Origin: Paraphysomonas bandaiensis
Taxonomy: Eukaryota > Chrysophyceae
DNA length: 64,000 nt
Assembly: GCA_965644295.1 (NCBI GenBank)
Contig: CBFFRP010000150.1
Coordinates: 62,001-126,000, forward strand
Reading direction: 5' to 3'
The number at the start of each line of letters is the position of its first letter. Position 1 is the first letter of the stretch. The notes below the pieces were generated by a model. It was not told the origin of the DNA. It was given only the letters and a program-made list of their open reading frames with translations, and made no database searches. The translations under genes and the position numbers were made by a program. Below, in pieces: positions 1-10,655 of this stretch.

Positions 1-1
1 C

Positions 2-229
2 ACGTATTCCGTGTCGTCACAACAACCCCTTGTATACAGACCAGACGGATCTCTACACATCACAATGTCGATGACTCCACCTGCTGATATGAGTACAACC
101 AACTGGCTTCCAGCCCCGCAAAGTGGGGATGATTTCCAGCTTACGTTGCGGGTCTTTTGGCCGGGTGATGAAATTCTCCAAAAGTCTTGGTTCCCGCCAC
201 CTGTTACAGAAGTGAATACTCAGACCTAA
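2..229 (+). CDS. C-terminal end of a DUF1254/DUF1214-type protein (5' truncated by the window edge)
   Basis: An open frame enters from the left edge and stops at a TAA at 227-229, giving 75 residues. The order 'PDGSLHI', 'NWLPAP', 'LTLRVFWPGDEI' and 'SWFPPPV' just before the stop matches the C-terminal signature of DUF1214, the domain that usually follows DUF1254 in bacterial and some eukaryotic proteins (typical ending: NWLPAP, then LRLYWP, then W-PPP). Proteins of this family are mostly secreted or periplasmic and have no agreed biochemical function. No intron is visible in the part seen. The true start lies outside the window; the GTG at 11 is internal. The family is commonest in bacteria, so transfer is possible, but the fragment is too short to judge. 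It converges on the minus-strand gene ending at 642. Confidence 0.6.
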   Translation, partial: TYSVSSQQPLVYRPDGSLHITMSMTPPADMSTTNWLPAPQSGDDFQLTLRVFWPGDEILQKSWFPPPVTEVNTQT

Positions 230-641
230 ACATAACCCAGAAAGCAGGGCAAATGTTAAGGGTTTCCTGTCACATCTAATCGTTTGACACTGATGGAACA
301 TATATCCTTGCCTTTTCTTGAAATTTACCAAAACAGGCGATCTATATCACGTATCATATTATTGGCGTGCATATGGTTGGAAATATTGAACGTTAAAATG
401 CAGCGAGATTATGATATGTAATGTGATTAATGATAATTATAAGAATTAATTTGTTAAAACGATGAAAACTATGTATGTGTTGTAATAATTTTCAAGGATT
501 ACTTAGGAAATTTGCACTTATGGAGTAGGTAAAACTATGAACGCCGAATCTCATGTATTTCTCATCACAATTATAGTAAGCAGAAACATACATTGTAACA
601 TTTACAGGTTTGATCAAAAAGACACACACAGTGTTTACTTC
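230..641. other. Convergent intergenic region, no gene seen
   Basis: AT-rich spacer between the 3' ends of two convergent genes. No open frame with recognisable content, RNA gene or repeat was found. Confidence 0.5.
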
Positions 642-3550
642 TCATAATATATCGACAGCATACGACTTCGATGGAATCGTTGATATTGAAAAGTGGTCGA
701 AAAACAGATCACCTGTGTACCCATAAGGCATAATATTAGTGCAATTAACTCCGCACCTGTCGCACTCGCCACCCAGGTCGCTGCTGTCGATCCCATAGGA
801 TTGTATGATAGCTCCACTGCTTGAACACTTGTTGACTTGGAGAGACCCTTAACATACAATCAGTCATATACGCGTAAATTGTTTTCAAACATACTTGAGA
901 TAGCGTCCTGGCATTGCTATCCTCGATTCCAGTATTTTTCAGCTCGAGTACTCTAAAATTAAGTCATAAATTCAAATTTGTTACACAAATTCAAATCCAA
1001 CGAACCGTATGTTGTTCAATTGGAGTAACTCCGCAATACACACACAAGCGTCCGGAGTAGTCATCAAAGCTATGTTGTTACTAAGAAATACATCCGTAAC
1101 ATATGTATTGTCTCGGAGGGTATGGGCGACCATTAGTGTAGAGAAAGGACTGCAACGATTCGTAAATGGAAAAATGAAATAGTGCAAATTACGATACCTG
1201 AGTTCACAGCCCTCTGCACGTAAGGCATACAAAATGTGACCTCGGCATGACACCGTCTTGAATGCCATAAGTGCAGCCAATTTTACTCGCATTCGCGCAA
1301 TGCGTTGCGAAAGGTTGACTCCTGATGATTCCTTCTCATCAAAACTATGGTCAGCGTCCCTGCTGATCGTCACTCGTTAAGTAGTCGCAAAGAAAGCAGA
1401 CGTCTTACCTATCATTCAGTTCTGTGGTACCATTAAAACCCATACGAAATTCAGCTGCAGTCTAGTTAAGTCGCACAATTCGACAGCAACATATCCTACC
1501 ATCTCCAACAGATCTCTGCTCTTCTGAGTCATTAGATTTCTCCTCCTGATACCCGTTTATACTTTCATCTCTGCTATGAGATGGCAGAGTAATATCGTCC
1601 TGCTGACTCTGCATATCAGAGCTTGACTCTGAGGTCTTTTCTAGGGGGGAGTTGTTCTCCGCCAGACGAAGGTTATACACAGAAATAATTCGCGGGATCA
1701 GACCCTACGTCAATGAAACATGCTGTTATGACAGGAATAACGAAGGTACAGTGCCAACCTCGGGATCGGGTGGAATCGGAAGTGTATGAAAGGCATTGCG
1801 GTAAGGATTCAGTATTCCCCGTAAGAAAAAATACAAGCCAATGTCCTGGCATATTTGTTACAAGCCATAGCCGTAGATACAATTCACTTACTCCTATTGG
1901 GTTGTAAGAAAATGAACAAGATGAGAGCAGAGGGCAGCTCTTAAATACTAACGACAGTTCCACCATTCCAATGGCATCAATGGCGTTTCTACATAGGACT
2001 TCAGTAACTATATCAAGAAGTATTTCAACATATATTTACCTGTCAATGTGAAGGGCTCGTAACTTCATTTCATTAGCAACTATGGCCTATTCCGTACATA
2101 CTTAAATTTCATCCTTACGTGACACAAGTATACCTTCGCAATCTCCGCAAAGCCATCAGAGGTAATATTGTTCTTTCGAAGGGAGAAGGTCTAATACACA
2201 AATCAGTAAAATGACGCCACCGCAAAGGTGTACCTGAAGAGAGGTGAAGTTGGCGAGGAATTCTCCGATAACAGCACAGTCACTAGAATAAAGTTAAACC
2301 TGCATACAGCTGAAGAAATAGAACTCACTCATCCGTAAGTCCGCAGTCGAAAAGGACCAAACTCTGAATCTACATACTAGAAAGTCAACTTGAAGTTCGG
2401 AAGAAGTACAATCCACACCTCCGTTCTCAATTTATTTCTGGAAGATAAAAAGTGAAGAATATTCCTTAGCTCTGCTGGTGCGAAAGAATATCCACATATC
2501 TCTAGTGAATATGCATGACCTGCCGGGGAGAGAAGATATTCGAAAACTGCGTCGCACAAAGGCACCTGAGCCTGCTCTACGCTTGTGCAGAACCGTTTAC
2601 TGCGATATGACAACACAATCAGTCGTACAGCAACTAAATACAGAATATCGCGACGTAACTCACCAGACAGCCGACATACTCGCCCGTTTTTGCAGTACTA
2701 TCATGTCTGACCAGTCTGTATTTAGAAGAACTGTAAATATGCAGAAAGCGATACACATAAACTATAAAACCTGGCTGAATTTCATCTAGAATAGGAACAT
2801 TGCTGTCAGCACATTCAGTGGAATCATTTCCCCCATCGCCATCGCCGTACTCAACCATATCTCGCACTAAGTCATCATTGGCTTCAATCTAATATGCCAA
2901 CTTTAACACCTCGCAGCATACACACAATAGCACGAACCTCATCACGGAGAGCATTGCAGCGCCTATTGAGCGACTTCCTCCGAGCACGCACAATGTCTTG
3001 GCCTGATGTAGCATTGGCTGAGATGACTGCGTCCACCTTTTCAAACTGTCGAAAGCGTACATATTTTACAAAGTGGATAATAACTCCATAATTTGCACCT
3101 GAAATTTATCTAAATCACCAGCAATCTGTGCAAGTTCACCCTGTAAACGTCCAACTTTATCACGATTACAATTGATATCCAATGATCTTTGTTGTAAATC
3201 ATATACAGTATCCACCATATTTACAAACTTTTCTTCTAATGTTTCTAATGTTTGTAAATATTTCATTGATGTATCCGAGTATCTCCTATACAAACAAACC
3301 CCATAGTATATATATATGAATATATTGTATATAATCTATATCATCATAATTACCGTTGTGAATCCATTGTATAAGAATTAGATGGTTGATAATATGATTT
3401 GTTTAGTATAGATAGATTATGTTTTGATAGGATAGTATGATAAGGACTATGATGATGATCTGATTGATTATATCGTTCTGATATTTCAGGAAAGAAATCT
3501 TCATATGCGATTTCACTAGCATGTAATAAAGATTCCCATGAATCTGACAT
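642..3550 (-). CDS. Coiled-coil and leucine-rich-repeat protein, 19 exons
   Basis: The spliced product is 669 residues. Exons: 3550-3354, 3285-3099, 3045-2926, 2888-2771, 2715-2664, 2599-2419, 2369-2329, 2282-2234, 2190-2134, 2086-2040, 1988-1892, 1845-1759, 1704-1500, 1454-1409, 1359-1198, 1149-1006, 952-895, 847-757, 712-642. All junctions are GT-AG and in phase, and the total is divisible by three. The first ~200 residues are charged and helical (heptad-like 'LQTLETLEEKFVNMV', 'DKVGRLQGELAQIAGDLDKF'), followed by an acidic linker. The remainder holds ribonuclease-inhibitor-like LRRs such as 'IQSLVLFDCGLTD', 'TFSLRKNNITSDGFAEIAK', 'CSFSYNPIGDIGLYFFLRGI' and 'VQAVELSYNPMGSTAATW'. A Ser/Glu-rich loop (about 1520-1680) interrupts the repeats. 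LRR proteins of this type usually act as binding scaffolds; the partner is unknown. The acceptor at 2716 was preferred over 2731 because it gives a more typical intron length; both keep the frame. Confidence 0.75.
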
Positions 3551-4258
3551 GTTTATTTAATGAAAGTATTAACTATGAGATATCACTGTTAATAGATATA
3601 TATATATATATGTGTATATAGAATGAAATGATAGGAGAGTGAATTGGGATAAACGGGATAGTGAAGTAGAAGGAAGTTATGTATGTATTGACTGTTGTTT
3701 TCAAGTATGTATATATATAAGTGAAGTGGGCTGATATGTTATGGAAGTGACTGTTAATGATATACAATATATCAGTGTATGATACCCTTCACTGCTGTAC
3801 TATACACAGCAGTCTCTAATATGTATGATATTATGCCTGCTTCTGCTGTATGTATAGTACATCTAGAATCCTATGTTTTTGATATGGTTAAACCTATTTT
3901 TTGAACAAAAATATATAAACTGCTATTATTTTATGTAGAAAGTGCATATTTATAGGAGTGTATGCACTGTACATGTATACCACTATACTACGTCGTACAA
4001 ATATCGTATACGTTGAGATACATATGCATGCAAGCAATATCCTGCATAGTTGAACTGTCAATACAATACACTATCATTGTGCTAGATAACACATACCTTT
4101 ATCTATCACCCACGTGTGAAACTAACACTACATTCCCTCCCACTTGTGTTGTTCTTCACACTGTTGCATTGATATCTTGTAATAGTGTTTATATGCAACC
4201 AAGGCTATAGATATATATTGCAACTGGAACTATATAAACTATATATAAACATATCATA
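3551..4258. promoter_or_regulatory. Upstream region of the LRR gene, possibly shared with a small plus-strand gene
   Basis: AT-rich, with runs of TA, TATG and GTAT (about 3593-3725). A plus-strand open frame at 3962-4210 has Ile/Tyr/Cys-rich, non-protein-like composition and I do not call it. No transcription start can be placed. Confidence 0.3.
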
Positions 4259-4513
4259 ATGAATGACTCATCCACAACGTATGCAGATAATCAGCATAGT
4301 CAGTCTGATAATGTTACCGAATATGTCAGAGATGACCTTCTGCGTAAGTGTGCAGGTACCACAGCATATCTGTAGAGTTTTACCTCATAATATTTTTAAA
4401 CAGTCGATAGATTATTACGTTTCTCAGACGAGTTGAAACATATCATATCTGAGCATGAGAAAATGGTGAGTGCAAAATCCAGTGATGAACAGCGCCACAA
4501 TTTGAAGACCTAA
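4259..4513 (+). CDS. Doubtful small two-exon gene (64 residues)
   Basis: An ATG at 4259 opens a polar exon (begins MNDSSTTYADNQ) that ends at a good GTAAGT donor (4344). An acceptor at 4402-4403 joins in phase to an exon reading 'LDRLLRFSDELKHIISEHE', which looks like a genuine amphipathic helix. A TAA follows at 4511. The same frame stays open beyond that TAA for another 27 or so codons of protein-like composition (to about 4598), so this may be a longer gene with a decayed or mis-read stop, or a pseudogene. It was not recognised. It sits head-to-head with the LRR gene. Confidence 0.3.
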
Positions 4514-5084
4514 GAAGGCGCGCTAGTTTTGGTACCAAAAGCACTTGCGGATGCCGATTCGGCTACTGCCAATCAGACTCTGAAAAAGCCCCAGTTGGTA
4601 TTTCCTTTTCTATAGTTTTATTTTTCATTTTCGACCTTTTACATTATTTGTACTGGGCATTCAGATATTTTGTGTTCCTAGATCAACTGTGAATACTAGT
4701 AGTACTCCAGAAACATGGGACCGTTGATAAATATATAATTTACTTTTCTTCTACACGTAAAATATGCCGTAGTGTATAGGGAATTTAGTGCAGTGTATCC
4801 TGTATTACATACTAATCACTTTTTTTGTATTTTATGTGTCTACTACTTAGCAGTACGAAGTCAGCACATTGTGACCGGTTGGAGGGAACAAAGATTTATT
4901 CAATCCCGATCCTTTTTGAAAGATACCACTGTGATTGCTCAGGGTAGATAAATAATTCTGTACCAGGGCACTGTAGAATTATCAAGTTTATTATATTCAC
5001 AAATGTGATCATATACAATACGCAATGAAATGGTTCCGCGCATTTAGTATCTACGTATCTACAACAATAAATACTCTATATCTT
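4514..5084. other. Intergenic region
   Basis: Contains the open stretch that follows the preceding small gene, then AT-rich DNA with no recognisable gene up to the 3' end of the INTS6-like gene. Confidence 0.4.
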
Positions 5085-8000
5085 CTAGTCTTTAGGGGGA
5101 CTCCATTGAGACTTACCATTTAATGTATTGAACCAGTAGTCGCAGTGGTATTTGTCGGAAAATTTCTTGACCCAACCCTCAGGAAGATTATCACTTGGAG
5201 ATAAACTACTTGCTCCACTAGAATTCTGCTTTACATTCTTTTTCGTCGATCCGACTGGAGATTGTGCCGCTTGTGAACCACCTGTGGCGATATTACATCG
5301 TCAAAATTTATCAACTACTAGGGGAAGTGTACCTTTACTCTTTTTCTCTACATTAATCCAGGGAATACTCGGTAGTGATGCATCACTACTGGTTTCGTCC
5401 GCTACCTCACCGTTGGTCTTTTCATCACTATGATCAGAAGCATGCTTATCAGACCTAGGTTTCGTTGTAGTGGCGGTGCGATCTGCGGTGATGTCACTCT
5501 GACTGCAGCTTCGATGTATGGAATCATATGCTGAATTACTTTTCTCCGACTTCTTACGACTTCCCCTAAGCTTTAGCTTAGGTATCGTGTATGCATCAGA
5601 GTGACGTGGGGGAAGATGATCGCCAGTACTCTGTCCATTTTCGTCAAATACAAGGGACGGTTGTAACGCGAAGGCTCTCTGTGCTTCTCCCGTCAGCTCG
5701 GACTCGACAGCCGCTGTGCTCTCGGAGGAGATTGAGAAGATATCGCACTCCATCGCCTCATTGAAGCCGTCTGATTCGGGAATAGGGGAGTCTGCACCTC
5801 GAGAGATGCCACCTTGTCTACGACGACTCGCCTTGAATGGACTGCCAAAGTTAACTGCCAATTTCCTGGTACATCATCTGATTACATGGGGACCATAAGT
5901 AACTTCGTAAAATGCATACCGCTTCAATATTCCTTCAGGTAAATCCTCATCAGCAGGCGGCGAAAGCAACTCTGGGTCACGGAGGGCCTCTTTCTGTGCC
6001 AACACACTAACGTAATCCGACATGTTGTTTACCTACAAAGACTAGCATTGAGATCGGACCACAAGAATTATAACGACGTAGACATACCGCAAGTCGAGGT
6101 ACAGATGCCCCCCCACAGGCCTTGAAGAACCAGTCCCTGTTATGCTGACCATCCTTTGAAACGAACCCACCGGAAGCTGCTCCATGCAACCCAGCTACAA
6201 ACATACCTCTTACAGTGGCCCCACTTCCTCCGTACAACACCCCTCTGATCTTTTCCCATGTATAAAGTAGGTCCTGTGAGAGAGGCGGTGCGCCACAGAG
6301 AGTTGGAACGTGTACCGATTTTGCATTGGCGGACTTCGAGTCAGCTGATCGGGTGCCCAAAGCAGTGATGGAATATGGGCTCCCATGACCAAATTGCATA
6401 AGAGAAGGGCGGCTCAGAGAGTACTCTGTTAACGATGAATCTACATCGCCATTTTGATGGGAAGAAGCAGGCGACGAGGGCGGAGAAGGGGACGGGGGAT
6501 GCCCAGGCCACGATGAGCCTAATGCTGACCCACCTTCAGCAGGGTCAAGTAAAGCGAGCTCACTCTTAGTGCGTTGTGTCAGCTGATTCAAATACTTCTG
6601 GGCAGAGCGGCTGAGGGAAATTTCTGCCGAAGGCGGGGAGGCTGTAGCACCCCCAGTGAGAATAGAGATGAACACATGTAGTCTGAGGGGTTTGAAGAGT
6701 TTATACATAGCCGGAAAATAGTAAGGTGGGACAGTACGCAGATAGGCGCCCATATTCTCCAACCATTCTGAAGGAAGAGATGTTGCCGGGTTCGCAGAGG
6801 CCCCCACTTGATGCTCAAATATATTTCGCGCCTGTTGCAACAGCGGTAAAAAAACAGGAAAGTTGTAAGGTAGTACGAGGAGATCGGACCGCTTGCTTGT
6901 AGCAGAAGGGCAGAGAACACCAAATATTGGGGAAGACGTAGATCCTGTCTTTTGACTACCAGGTACTCGCACTCCACACCACCTTGACCCCAAACACCCC
7001 TCATACACTTCTTTTTCATCCTGATTCACAGAGGAGGAAGACTTGTGCGGTTGGGAAGAGTGAAGATTTATAACAACCGCTTCACCATGAAGGGATATTA
7101 CACTAACTTCATAACAGTCGATGTGAAGTCCGTTACTACGAGCCATATTTACCATATACTTCAGCTGGTCGGAACTAAATGCACTCTTATCCGTTTCTCG
7201 TTCTCGGACTAGAACTTCTATATGAAGTTGGGCTGACCGCTGCTGCACTGTATCTATGGACCTGTCCACCCAATGATCTGCGTTACATCTACATTAAGAG
7301 TACTATATCACGTGAAGCGCAATATCACCTTCAGGTAGAGGCCATTCCCCTGGACGAGCAACAAACAATGCTCCCACTGCTTCGCGTGAGGCGTAGTTGG
7401 GGGCCGCATTTGCTAAGGTTGAATGATCCGGCTGAATCACCGAAAGGTTAACTGAAACAAAAGGAGGAGAAGACAAAATCGGGAGAAGATTTTGAATAGC
7501 AGTCAGAGACGCCTTGAGACCACTGCACTTATGAAAACCTCCACCTGACTCCTACAATATAAATTACATCAGCACAGGAGTAGCCAAACAAAGGACATAA
7601 AATACCACGCAGAGCTTGTATAGAGGCGTTCCTTTGAAATTCTGCCGCTCTTCACACAACGCATACGTAAACACCTTGTGATCCCATCGCCTTGGTGTAG
7701 CATACAACTCTCCGCTTGTCACATTATCGTCCCACAGCATTTCGGCACTCTACACCACCAATAACAAACCATAAAACCAAATGTATCAAGCTTACATTAG
7801 CTAAAGTTGAAGCACCATTAGTCAAGATAACGACAGTAACCGGGTCCATGTTCCTGTCATACAATTTCGTAATGACTATTACTTAATTAATAAAGGAATG
7901 CCACTATACCATGGCATTAACCCCTTGCCAAACCCATCAACACCAGTTTTAATACGATATTTCCCAAGTGTTGTAAAAGCTAATGAGAGTACATAAGATA

Positions 8001-8296
8001 ATGAATGATTCTCCGATGAGCATGTTATATTCTTTAATGATCTTTCAAATAATATCTGTGTATCTCCTGGAGTAGCTAGTAAACATGATGGATCATGACC
8101 TGAATAAGATGAATTAGATTTTATATGTGTATTAATCTATTTATTTACCTGATTTAAGTAACATCAGATGCTTTTCAGCACCACGAAATCTTATTAACAA
8201 TTGTTCAATCATACATTTACACATATCAATAGCAGCCATTGAGTCCACATTTGACTGCATTGAAGGATGTGTATCAATAATAAAACACAATTTCAT
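5085..8296 (-). CDS. INTS6: Integrator complex subunit 6-like protein with a C-terminal WW domain
   Basis: Spliced from nine exons (8296-8149, 8099-7910, 7853-7796, 7749-7606, 7551-7329, 7277-6088, 6042 region starting at 6032-5920, 5865-5333, 5281-5085), in phase throughout, 931 residues. The N-terminus is a von Willebrand A domain with a MIDAS-like start (FIIDTHPSMQSN) followed by 'FTTLGKYRIKTGVDGFGKG' and 'VTVVILTNGAS'. INTS6-specific landmarks are 'RRWDHKVFTYAL' (family RWDQ-LFAL), 'GEWPLPEDHW' (family HWPVPE-FW) and the block 'LVLPYNFPVFLPLL' with 'LRTVPPYYFPAMYKLFKPL'. INTS6 is part of the Integrator complex that cleaves nascent snRNAs and mRNAs and recruits PP2A; it acts in the nucleus. 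The C-terminal half is Ser/Pro-rich and low complexity. The last exon encodes a WW domain (LPEGW, then YWFN, then GKSQWSPP just before TAG), which animal INTS6 lacks as far as I know. The 5' exons use A/T-ending codons much more than the later ones. Confidence 0.85.
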
Positions 8297-8519
8297 ATGA
8301 ATGGATGTTATGGTTTATATTATGAGGGATGTATAGTTACATTGTATGAGATAGTATGATTATATACTATACATATGAAAGAAGTAGAAGAAGTAGAAGT
8401 AGAAGTGAAAGTTAATTGAAAGTGTATTGATTTGATAGGATGGGATGAGACATGAGACCATTGCTTGAGGATGCAAACATACTTAAAGAAAAAAGATGTA
8501 TGTATAGAATACGTTCCTG

Positions 8520-8520
<1 letters not shown>

Positions 8521-8551
<31 letters not shown>

Positions 8552-8744
8552 TGTATGTATGTATGTATGTATGTATGTATGTATGTATGTATGTATGTAT
8601 GTATGTATGTATGTATGTATGTATGTATGTATGTATGTATGTATGTATGTATGTATGTATGTATGTATGTATGTATGTATGTATGTATGTATGTATGTAT
8701 GTATGTATGTATGTATGTATGTATGTATGTATGTATGTATGTAG
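8521..8744. repeat. (GTAT)n tetranucleotide microsatellite, about 55 units
   Basis: An almost uninterrupted run of the tetranucleotide GTAT/ATGT for more than 220 bp, starting some 225 bp upstream of the INTS6-like start codon. It creates long Tyr-Val-Cys-Met open frames on both strands that are artefacts. Its length in the assembly may be underestimated. Confidence 0.98.
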
Positions 8745-10655
8745 GAATTTTCTAGGTACATGTAGGTAGGTACATGTAGGTAGGTACAAGGATGTAGCTG
8801 AAGATATTGTTCAAGTTGACGGCACATGCTCTAGTACTACTATTGTTAGAGTTCTTCCCATTGTCCACATCTTTCAATGGACAAGAACGGTTTGTGGGGC
8901 TTATTTTAAGCAAGAAAGAATAGCATCTATTATGATTGATTTTGTATCAGTAGAAAACACTCGACAAACAAATTACAGTATCAATAACTGTTTCTATCGT
9001 ACTCTGACAGGAGTGTATATACATGTATATATAAATGAATAAAGAATTCAAATAAGATTTTATCATACTTTAAAGTTATTAAATCAAGTTGATTCGATGA
9101 ATACCTCATAAAAACTCTACATTTCTATCTAGAGTACACATGACAAAAGTCCTGCATTCTGATGCTGTCTCCTGTTAATAAAGATGATATCAACGACAGA
9201 AAGATCATAGCACCAGAATTAAGGACTTGTTCCATCTGTCATCTACAAATGTTTGATTTTTATGAGTATTTCACTTAAATTTTTCTATTGACTCTACTCT
9301 CAAAGAGCGATTCAAAGCGTGTATGGTGTATCGTGTATTTATATATTCGGTTAGTTCACCTGTAATTTCTCAACTAAGATAATGGTAAACCAATTCGGAT
9401 AGATTGATGCTCGCATAGTCCGTTCAACGGCTTAGTTAGTTTTTGTTTCCGTTGCAAATATTGACAGGAAGTCCTCCAGGCAGAGCTATATAGCATGCAT
9501 GTTTGCAACACAGAATAGCTTTTTCGATGATAACACTAGGAACTAGATATGGATTTCGTTTATTTCTAAAACGTACGTACTTCACACAAACTGAAACAGG
9601 GATTGCCCCATTCCGAGAGCGTACCCCAGTGAAGTATGAAGTACTAGTGTGGACTAAGCTAAGTAACATACAGATTGTTTATAAAATCTCAACGTATTCT
9701 TTGTGTCTCGTCACCAAGCAAGCTCTAGCTAGATCTACACTATACTTGCATAGCCTATAAGGGATTACAAGAAACCCCGTGCATTCTAGGGGAGGGGGTG
9801 TGGGCGGCCAATATCACACTAGACCTATACTGAGCCATGCATGGTCACGAGAGAGAAGCTCCGCGTAAACTTTGTTAGGTAATGGAAAGGTACACATGGT
9901 CCTACTAGAATCTGCGCAAATTAAATATATAAAAGTCATTCATAGTTGTAAAGAATCCCGTGTATTCATAGCAAAGGTGAACATGGGTGGGGTGGCAACA
10001 GAACCTGCGCGTGAACTATGCAGTCAGCTACGTTGGTACACGAGTAGGTCGGTGGTAGAATCAGTGCTATATCTCGGTGTTATAGGCGGTATACCATCGA
10101 GCCTACACTATGACCACGTCCTCGAAATGGGACAGGGATATCCAAAGACTATCAATGTATAAAGTTGCAATGCACCAGTCGTATTTCCTATGAATATCTA
10201 ATTCATTTTACTTTGCGCTAACTCTTGTCCCGATTTTGAAATACTGACTTATATCTCAACGTATTATATATTATATCTCAACAGTATTTCAGTATCTTAT
10301 ACGCACTTCAGTATATATTCCGTATTCATATAACCATATTTTTTCATCATGTGCAAGTCACCAGGTCATGTTCAAAGAAATTGTAGACCTACAACTCATT
10401 GAGAGCTTGAACATCGTACGAAATGACTACTTCGCTGTACTAGTATATCGTTATTTTACATTTTACATCATCATATTCAACTTGACCAAAAAAAAAAGAT
10501 TACTTACATATATCTTATAATCAATTATACCCGGCATAATATTATGTTACCATAATACTCAAAATGCCGTGACATATATGTATACTTTACTCTAGATAAT
10601 TTAATGAAGACATATATCCTGTACAACTAGTCGAAGTTACATAACACATAGTGTC
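8745..10655. other. Gene-poor region, nothing recognised
   Basis: About 1.9 kb. Several open frames of 70-100 codons exist (for example 9436-9669 minus, 9503-9760 plus, 9872-10162 plus), but none has domain-like content, a splice pattern or coding bias that I can support. No tRNA or other RNA gene was recognised. The DNA upstream of 9350 is very AT-rich. Confidence 0.4.

Noticed and set aside
5301-5861. Ser-rich minus-strand frame as a separate gene
   Set aside because: It is exon 8 of the INTS6-like gene; splice sites on both sides keep phase with the vWA part and the WW exon.
8412-8827. Open frames of repeated Tyr-Val-Cys-Met or Tyr-Ile-His-Thr on both strands
   Set aside because: Pure translation of the GTAT microsatellite.
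9872-10162. 96-codon frame with protein-like composition in the gene-poor region
   Set aside because: No recognisable domain, no splice partners, and isolated; chance frames of this size are expected in 1.9 kb of DNA.
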